Assembly: GCA_002438565.1 (NCBI GenBank)
Contig: DJPN01000015.1
Location: 14,308-32,687 of the forward strand
Length of the DNA: 18,380 nt
From: Alphaproteobacteria bacterium UBA6411
Lineage (GTDB): Bacteria > Pseudomonadota > Alphaproteobacteria > CAAGCB01 > CAG-977
Direction: 5' to 3'
How positions within the stretch are numbered: position 1 is the first letter of the stretch; every line of letters begins with the position of its first letter. Position numbers and translations under genes: made by a program. The notes below the pieces were generated by a model. That model made no database searches and was not told the DNA's origin. It saw only the letters and a list, made by a program, of their open reading frames with translations. Shown piece after piece: positions 14,669 to 18,380 of this stretch.

Positions 14669-14716
14669 CGCTTGTCCAACGCGCGCGCCGCTCCCGCCGC
14701 GCACTTTGGACAAGCG
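14669..14716 (-). terminator. Strong hairpin between major coat and adsorption genes
   Basis: CGCTTGTCCAA (14669-14679) pairs perfectly with TTGGACAAGCG (14706-14716) around a GC-rich loop that can pair further. It lies 26 bases after the coat protein stop codon. In filamentous phages a terminator at this place lowers expression of the minor coat genes relative to the major coat gene. There is no T-run, so it may act as a partial terminator or as an mRNA stabiliser. Confidence 0.6.
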
Positions 14717-14742
14717 GGACGTGTGCACCCGTCCCCCTCGCC

Positions 14743-14991
14743 TTAACCGCGGAACATGCTGAACAGTTTGCGAACGCCCCACACCAGGACCAACAAACCC
14801 ATAATCACGCCCGCAGCGTACAAGATGCCGCCTTTCGCGTCCGACACGTCAATCGCTTTCGCCATATCGGTCAAGGTCGTTGCGGTGGTTCCGCCCGCCG
14901 GATCTTCCGCGTGCGCCGCCCCCGCCATGAACGTCGATGCCGCTACCGCGGTCATTGCCAGTTTGTTTTTCAGATTTTCCAATTTAACCAT
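14743..14991 (-). CDS. Major coat protein (pVIII-like)
   Basis: The 82-residue precursor has a signal peptide (MVKLENLKNKLAMTA..., likely cut after AHA at residue 28). The mature protein of about 54 residues has an acidic, Gly/Thr-rich outer end (EDPAGG), one membrane helix (about 55-73, ILYAAGVIMGLLVLVWGV) and a basic inner end (RKLFSMFRG) that would face the DNA. This is the standard inovirus pVIII plan. AAAGGA precedes the ATG. A strong hairpin follows the gene. Confidence 0.93.
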   Translation of the reverse strand: MVKLENLKNKLAMTAVAASTFMAGAAHAEDPAGGTTATTLTDMAKAIDVSDAKGGILYAAGVIMGLLVLVWGVRKLFSMFRG

Positions 14992-15017
14992 TTTTCTTTT
15001 CCTTTGTTTGTTTTTCC

Positions 15018-15057
15018 CCGGATTCGCGTCCGGTCCGCTTCCCGCTTCTTTCAGCGG
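15018..15057 (-). promoter_or_regulatory. Twin hairpins in the leader of the major coat gene
   Basis: CCGGA/TCCGG (15018-15033) and CCGCT/AGCGG (15042-15057) fill the short gap between the 208-residue coat-like gene, whose stop they overlap, and the major coat gene. They may process or stabilise the coat mRNA, which must be made in excess. No clear promoter is visible. Confidence 0.42.
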
Positions 15058-15677
15058 AAACTTTTCATCACTTTCTTTGCTCCGAACGCCAATATCGCAA
15101 CTGCCAGCATCGTTCCCGCGCCGTACAAAACCGCATCCGTAGCGTCCGCCAAGCTCAATCCCTCAACCATTCCCGTCAAACTTTCCGTTTTCGTCGGCGG
15201 TGTCCAGTTCGCCAAATCCCTGTTCGCGTATTCGCGCTGCAAATAATCAACCTCCAGACGACCATCAACCAACCATTTTCCGTTGGAATACACACCTACA
15301 TTTAAAAGTGTCTGCCGAACCCAATCGCCGTCGAGATTGTTTAAGCAAGTGCGCGCTCCTTTAGAAGGCCCGTCAAAACATCGTGGGTCTGTCGCGGCCT
15401 TGTAAAATAAACTGTTTGGATGTTCTTCAACTTCAGATTTGGGAACTCGCCGGTTTATTGCCGATAGTTCAAACTCATAGTCCGGCATTTCCGGCGATAT
15501 TTGATAATTCCGATCCGAAAAACACGAAACTTGCGCGCAAAAATCACCGGAATATATGCCCTCGTATAGAGCTTTCACAGTCGCATCGTCCGCTCCTGAA
15601 ATATTAAAATCGCTGGAAAGCGTATACTTTGAATCTCGCCCCTTAAGGTTGATTAACAGTCCCGCGTAATCGGTCAT
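15051..15677 (-). CDS. Large protein ending in a second coat-protein-like domain
   Basis: The 208-residue protein is in two parts. Residues about 1-165 are a soluble, Cys-containing domain (CAQVSC, RCF, TCL) that I do not recognise. The last 43 residues align without a gap to the C-terminal 43 residues before the final Gly of the major coat protein, with about one third identity: L-T-x-M, D-A, L-Y, A-G, then G, K and F-R. That part has the coat-type membrane helix and basic inner end (KKVMKSFR). No signal peptide is visible. Its ATG overlaps the previous stop (ATGA). Base composition of the first part looks more AT-rich than its neighbours. Probably a virion-associated protein. Confidence 0.72.
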   Translation of the reverse strand: MTDYAGLLINLKGRDSKYTLSSDFNISGADDATVKALYEGIYSGDFCAQVSCFSDRNYQISPEMPDYEFELSAINRRVPKSEVEEHPNSLFYKAATDPRCFDGPSKGARTCLNNLDGDWVRQTLLNVGVYSNGKWLVDGRLEVDYLQREYANRDLANWTPPTKTESLTGMVEGLSLADATDAVLYGAGTMLAVAILAFGAKKVMKSFR

Positions 15678-15910
15678 TCTTTAATCTCCGCCTTGAACAG
15701 CCGGATCATCGCCCCCGCGCCCGCCGCTATCAGATAACAGCACAGCACGGGACCGAACCCCGCCGCGAAAAACTCCGCTGCCGTTGACGCGTCAAAGATC
15801 GTCGGATCGCTCGAATATATATACCCCTCGACAAGCTTTAGCCCTTGTCCCTCCGGGCATATCCCCAATTCGTCCGACAGTCCTTCGACACACGTCAACA
15901 CCCGCTGCAT
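15674..15910 (-). CDS. Small phage membrane protein
   Basis: The 78-residue protein has an N-terminal part with two cysteines (TCVEG, GICPEGQG), a middle acidic stretch, one membrane helix (about 46-68, rich in Ala/Gly with CC) and a basic then acidic tail (RLFKAEIKE). It sits 3 bases after the ssDNA-binding protein gene and overlaps the next gene by 4 bases. That is where inoviruses carry small minor coat or assembly proteins. No specific family recognised. Confidence 0.7.
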   Translation of the reverse strand: MQRVLTCVEGLSDELGICPEGQGLKLVEGYIYSSDPTIFDASTAAEFFAAGFGPVLCCYLIAAGAGAMIRLFKAEIKE

Positions 15911-15913
15911 CGC

Positions 15914-16231
15914 TTACAGCTCCGCCTTGAATTCCGCCACTTTTCGCAAATCGGCAATCCGCCCGTACAGCTTGTTGCCTTTGCCCTCGACGTATTCGAT
16001 TTTTGCGTCGTAATATCCCGGCGTCACTCCCGCAACCATTTGCGCCTTTTCGTTCATGAACGATGTTTCCGCGCTCACAAACCCGTTGCCCTTGTCACCC
16101 TGCGGACGCGCTTCCAAGTAGTTCAGTTTCCGCCCGAACACTTTTTCACCCGTCCCTTTGTCCACAAAGTCAAACACGTCCACGCCCGTCACCAATATCC
16201 GCTTCGTCCGCGTCATCCCGTTTTCACTCAT
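15914..16231 (-). CDS. Phage ssDNA-binding protein (pV-like)
   Basis: The 105-residue soluble, beta-rich, basic protein has an OB-like strand pattern (RILVTGVDVFDFVDKGTG, then KLNYLEARP and YYDAKIEYVEG). Length and position after the replication genes match the inovirus pV / DUF1293-type ssDNA-binding proteins. Those coat newly made single strands and switch replication from double-strand to virion-strand production. AAGGA lies upstream of the start. A second ATG at codon 6 is an alternative start. Confidence 0.75.
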   Translation of the reverse strand: MSENGMTRTKRILVTGVDVFDFVDKGTGEKVFGRKLNYLEARPQGDKGNGFVSAETSFMNEKAQMVAGVTPGYYDAKIEYVEGKGNKLYGRIADLRKVAEFKAEL

Positions 16232-16327
16232 CTTTCTTCTTCCTTTTCTCTACTTTCCATTTTTTCCCGTCCTCTCTCTCCCGTTCCCATGCCCGAGGAC
16301 CTCAAACATGCGGGGATTTTTTCTGGG

Positions 16328-16585
16328 TCACAAATACTTGTTTCGTATAGCGTCCCGCCGCGAAATCTCGGCTTTCAAAGACGCGATTTTCTTGTCTGCC
16401 GCCCTTATTTGCTTGTCCTTAGCCCTTATTTGCTTGTCCTTAGCCCGTAGTTCAAACATCCCGGCAATCAACCGCCAGCCTCTGATAACCAGCAAAATCG
16501 TTAAAATACAACTTGCCGCCAGCAATATCGCCGTCGTCACGTCTTCCATGTGCATGCTTGCCAATACCGTTTCTGTTAAGTTCAT
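16328..16585 (-). CDS. Small membrane protein with coiled-coil repeats
   Basis: The 85-residue protein has a membrane helix (about 17-38) and then a charged helix built from a seven-residue repeat: RAKDKQI, RAKDKQI, RAADKKI, followed by ASLKAEI. The heptads predict a coiled coil facing the cytoplasm. The first two units are encoded by identical 21-bp DNA repeats. It sits just after another membrane-plus-helix gene, which suggests a pair that acts together, perhaps in replication or assembly at the membrane. No family recognised. Confidence 0.62.
   Translation of the reverse strand: MNLTETVLASMHMEDVTTAILLAASCILTILLVIRGWRLIAGMFELRAKDKQIRAKDKQIRAADKKIASLKAEISRRDAIRNKYL
16401..16442. repeat. Two perfect 21-bp tandem repeats inside a gene
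   Basis: GCCCTTATTTGCTTGTCCTT plus A occurs twice back to back (16401-16421, 16422-16442), and a diverged third unit adjoins on the left. The unit keeps frame and encodes one coiled-coil heptad, so copy changes would lengthen or shorten the helix without a frameshift. Confidence 0.9.
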
Positions 16586-16588
16586 TTC

Positions 16589-16972
16589 TTAAAACCTTTC
16601 AAAACTGTAGCTTTTCAGCTCGTAATTCGACGACCTCGCGTAACTTTTAAAGCCGTTTCCCGACAGCGTTTTGCGGTATGACCACATATCCGCCGCCCGT
16701 TCCCGTCGCTCCAGCTTGTCAAGTTGTCGTTCCTTGTAAGCCAGATACCGCTCCGAATACGCCCGTTTGCGCGCTTGATACGCTTCCCGTTCCGCCCGCG
16801 CTTTCTTCTTTGCCGCCTTGTCCCTCGCCTTTTTGTCCGCGTCAAACAAAGCCATTATCGCGACAAATCCGAACAGCAGTATTTGCACAAACGACAGCTG
16901 TTTCGCCGTTTCCAGCAACGCCGAAATCACATCCGGCACCGCTTGCGCGATTATGTCACCTAAGCTCATCAT
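16589..16972 (-). CDS. Membrane protein with long basic helical tail
   Basis: The 127-residue protein has an amphipathic N-terminus, one membrane helix (about 27-44) and a very basic Lys/Arg/Ala-rich helix (about 46-95) predicted as a coiled coil. A tail rich in Ser/Tyr (SYARSSNYELKSYSF) follows. Its first ATG overlaps the stop of the replication initiator; a second ATG follows directly. The next gene starts 3 bases after its end and has a similar plan. The charge suggests binding of nucleic acid near the membrane, but I recognise no family. Confidence 0.62.
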   Translation of the reverse strand: MMSLGDIIAQAVPDVISALLETAKQLSFVQILLFGFVAIMALFDADKKARDKAAKKKARAEREAYQARKRAYSERYLAYKERQLDKLERRERAADMWSYRKTLSGNGFKSYARSSNYELKSYSFERF

Positions 16973-18380
16973 GCTACCGCCTCGCCTACAAACTTATACC
17001 GTTCCGCCGCAGCATCGCATTTGTCCGCGTGCTGTTTGTCGCTTTTGATTTGTCGGTAAACCTTGCCGAAAATAACTTCGACCTGCCTTTCATCGTAAAG
17101 CCCGTAGTTCACCAGAACCGACAAAGACCTTACGTCCCCGGCAATCCGCTTGATTGCCTGTGCCGCCAAAACCTGCCGTTGTCCTGTCACATATCGTCCG
17201 ATTGCAAGCCCGTAATTGCCGCAGAAAAATTGACGCCGAACGAATGTGTAAAGCGGATGATATGCCCAGCGGCTTCGGTTTTTGTCGGAACTCGGCACGG
17301 TCAAGCGGCGGATATTCAACGCTTCGCTGATCAGTTCGTTGCGGAACTCTTCGAATTGCTCAAACGTCAATATGCCGCGATTGCGCAAAAATTCGCTGAA
17401 AAACCTCACTTCAAACCGCCAAATGTTCGCTTTTGCGACCATGCCCCAAAGCTTGTAAAAGTATGTTTTGCCTGAAGCTTGTTCGATTTCTTTCGCTTTG
17501 TCGTAAACTTGCAGCTGCAAGCTTTTCTTTGTCCCGATTGTCAGCGTGTCCAATCGCCCCGATTGGATGTACATGCTCAACAGTTCATCATTTCGCGCCT
17601 TGCATTTTGCAGGCAAAACAAGCCCGTCCAGTATTGACGGCTTCAAGCATTCCGCGAATTTTTCGCTGTAAAAGTCGGTTGCAACGTCGATACGGCTTAA
17701 CCGCGCGTAATCCGCCGAACGCGGCACGCTGATTTTATCCAACAGGCGGAAAATTTGGTCGCGCAAAGCTTCTATGCCCCACTCTATCAGCCCCGCCGAC
17801 AGATAACGCACCGAAACCGCCCAATCGTTTGCCGGATTGCTGATTAAAAGCATCACGTCGTCCGTTTGAAGCATATAGGTAAATCCTTTTGCCCCGCGCG
17901 GGCTGATTTGAAATTCCGACGCACCGAATTTCAAACTCGGAATCGTGATGTCGTGCCCGACATATTGCGCCTGTTCTTGATACTGTTTCAGCTGTTCGAC
18001 ATAACATTCTTTGATTGATACGTTGAAACATTCTTGAATGGAATCGTACCCCGTCCATAACGGTTTGAAAAAATCTTCTTCCGGCTCTGTATCCCGCACG
18101 TCCCTTAGGTTTTTCGTTTGCGGCTTGTATTTGATGCACCCCCTGTTAGACAACGGGGGTGCAAAGTTCGACCCCGGCAAATTTTTTTTGCAGTAAAGGT
18201 TCAGTTCGGGCAAAATCCGCGCCACTCGGTCAAAATTAGAACCGTTCAAATATCTTGCCCGCTTTATCGCAAATTCGCCCCGTTCGCTTAAATGCGCAAA
18301 TTCGTATGTCGTATATGCCGCGATTTCTTCGTCTGTGAAAAAGTTTGCCAGAAATTCCGGTTTGTCTTCCTGCAGGTTTA
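16969..18380 (-). CDS. Phage replication initiation protein (Rep_trans type), 5' end outside window
   Basis: 469 residues are visible and the frame stays open to the window edge, so the true start is not seen. A TTG at 18247-18249 could be read as a start, but coding continues upstream with no in-frame ATG. The body shows the rolling-circle replication initiator layout: RLSRIDVATDF (about residues 227-236 of the visible frame) as the metal-site motif, then LQLQVYDKAKEIE, then WRFEVRFFSEFLRNRGI. Such proteins nick the plus-strand origin, as pII of M13 or RstA of CTX. The visible N-terminal portion of about 100 residues is helical and unlike the core. Confidence 0.85.
   Translation of the reverse strand, partial: NLQEDKPEFLANFFTDEEIAAYTTYEFAHLSERGEFAIKRARYLNGSNFDRVARILPELNLYCKKNLPGSNFAPPLSNRGCIKYKPQTKNLRDVRDTEPEEDFFKPLWTGYDSIQECFNVSIKECYVEQLKQYQEQAQYVGHDITIPSLKFGASEFQISPRGAKGFTYMLQTDDVMLLISNPANDWAVSVRYLSAGLIEWGIEALRDQIFRLLDKISVPRSADYARLSRIDVATDFYSEKFAECLKPSILDGLVLPAKCKARNDELLSMYIQSGRLDTLTIGTKKSLQLQVYDKAKEIEQASGKTYFYKLWGMVAKANIWRFEVRFFSEFLRNRGILTFEQFEEFRNELISEALNIRRLTVPSSDKNRSRWAYHPLYTFVRRQFFCGNYGLAIGRYVTGQRQVLAAQAIKRIAGDVRSLSVLVNYGLYDERQVEVIFGKVYRQIKSDKQHADKCDAAAERYKFVGEAVA

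Larger units (their letters stand above)
9823..18380 (-). mobile_element. Filamentous phage (inovirus) prophage, right end outside the window
   Basis: All genes here lie on one strand in inovirus order: replication initiator, small proteins, ssDNA-binding protein, small membrane proteins, coat protein, adsorption protein, pVI-like protein, Zot ATPase, secretin. Neighbours overlap or nearly touch. The left limit is uncertain: the IS110-type gene and the hairpin-packed region (8170-9800) may also belong to it. The right end, including the start of the initiator gene and any regulator, lies beyond 18380. Confidence 0.9.

Noticed and set aside
16232..16327. Small frame and purine-rich tract upstream of the ssDNA-binding protein gene
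   Set aside because: The possible peptide is very short, without a ribosome binding site or hydrophobic segment; the tract holds nothing I can name.

Overview
The window comes from an alphaproteobacterium, probably a host-associated one. Evidence is the sfsA-map-radC gene order typical of that class, an alphaproteobacterial-type ribosomal protein L36, and a VirB8-like type IV secretion protein standing alone. The exact lineage is inference from sequence character; no rRNA gene is present.

Left part (about 1-7935) is ordinary chromosome. On the minus strand lie tRNA-Val(CAC) and a VirB8-like gene. A small four-helix membrane protein gene follows on the plus strand. Then comes a tight minus-strand run, sfsA-map-radC (written here 3' to 5': radC, map, sfsA). 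Divergent from it is a plus-strand run of a secreted protein of unknown function, an aldose 1-epimerase and pyruvate kinase, closed by a strong hairpin terminator. A lipoprotein gene and rpmJ diverge from a symmetric promoter.

Middle part (about 7935-9830) is a junction zone. It holds two copies of a dispersed-type repeat, an IS110-family (DEDD) recombinase gene with its own promoter and a structured leader that may be a bridge RNA, a stretch of about 320 bases packed with hairpins, a 25-residue hydrophobic peptide gene, and a terminator.

Right part (about 9823-18380 and beyond) is a filamentous phage (inovirus) prophage, all on the minus strand and in inovirus order. From the right edge: replication initiator (5' end outside the window), two small membrane/coiled-coil proteins, an ssDNA-binding (pV-like) protein, a small membrane protein, a 208-residue protein ending in a coat-protein-like helix, the major coat protein, a 27-residue membrane peptide, a TspB-like adsorption protein (pIII role), a DUF2523 (pVI-like) protein, a Zot ATPase (pI), a secretin (pIV), and a DUF2726 membrane nuclease-like gene. 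Rolling-circle replication, virion assembly and export through its own outer-membrane channel are therefore all covered.

The most interesting reading is that the IS110-type recombinase next to the phage is its integrase, as for Neisseria Nf/MDA-type filamentous phages, which also carry TspB and a Piv/IS110-like recombinase and integrate at dispersed repeats. If the leader RNA is a bridge RNA, this would be an RNA-guided filamentous phage integrase. Two other candidates for something new are the hairpin-rich element with its tiny membrane peptide, and the second coat-like protein carrying a large extra domain.
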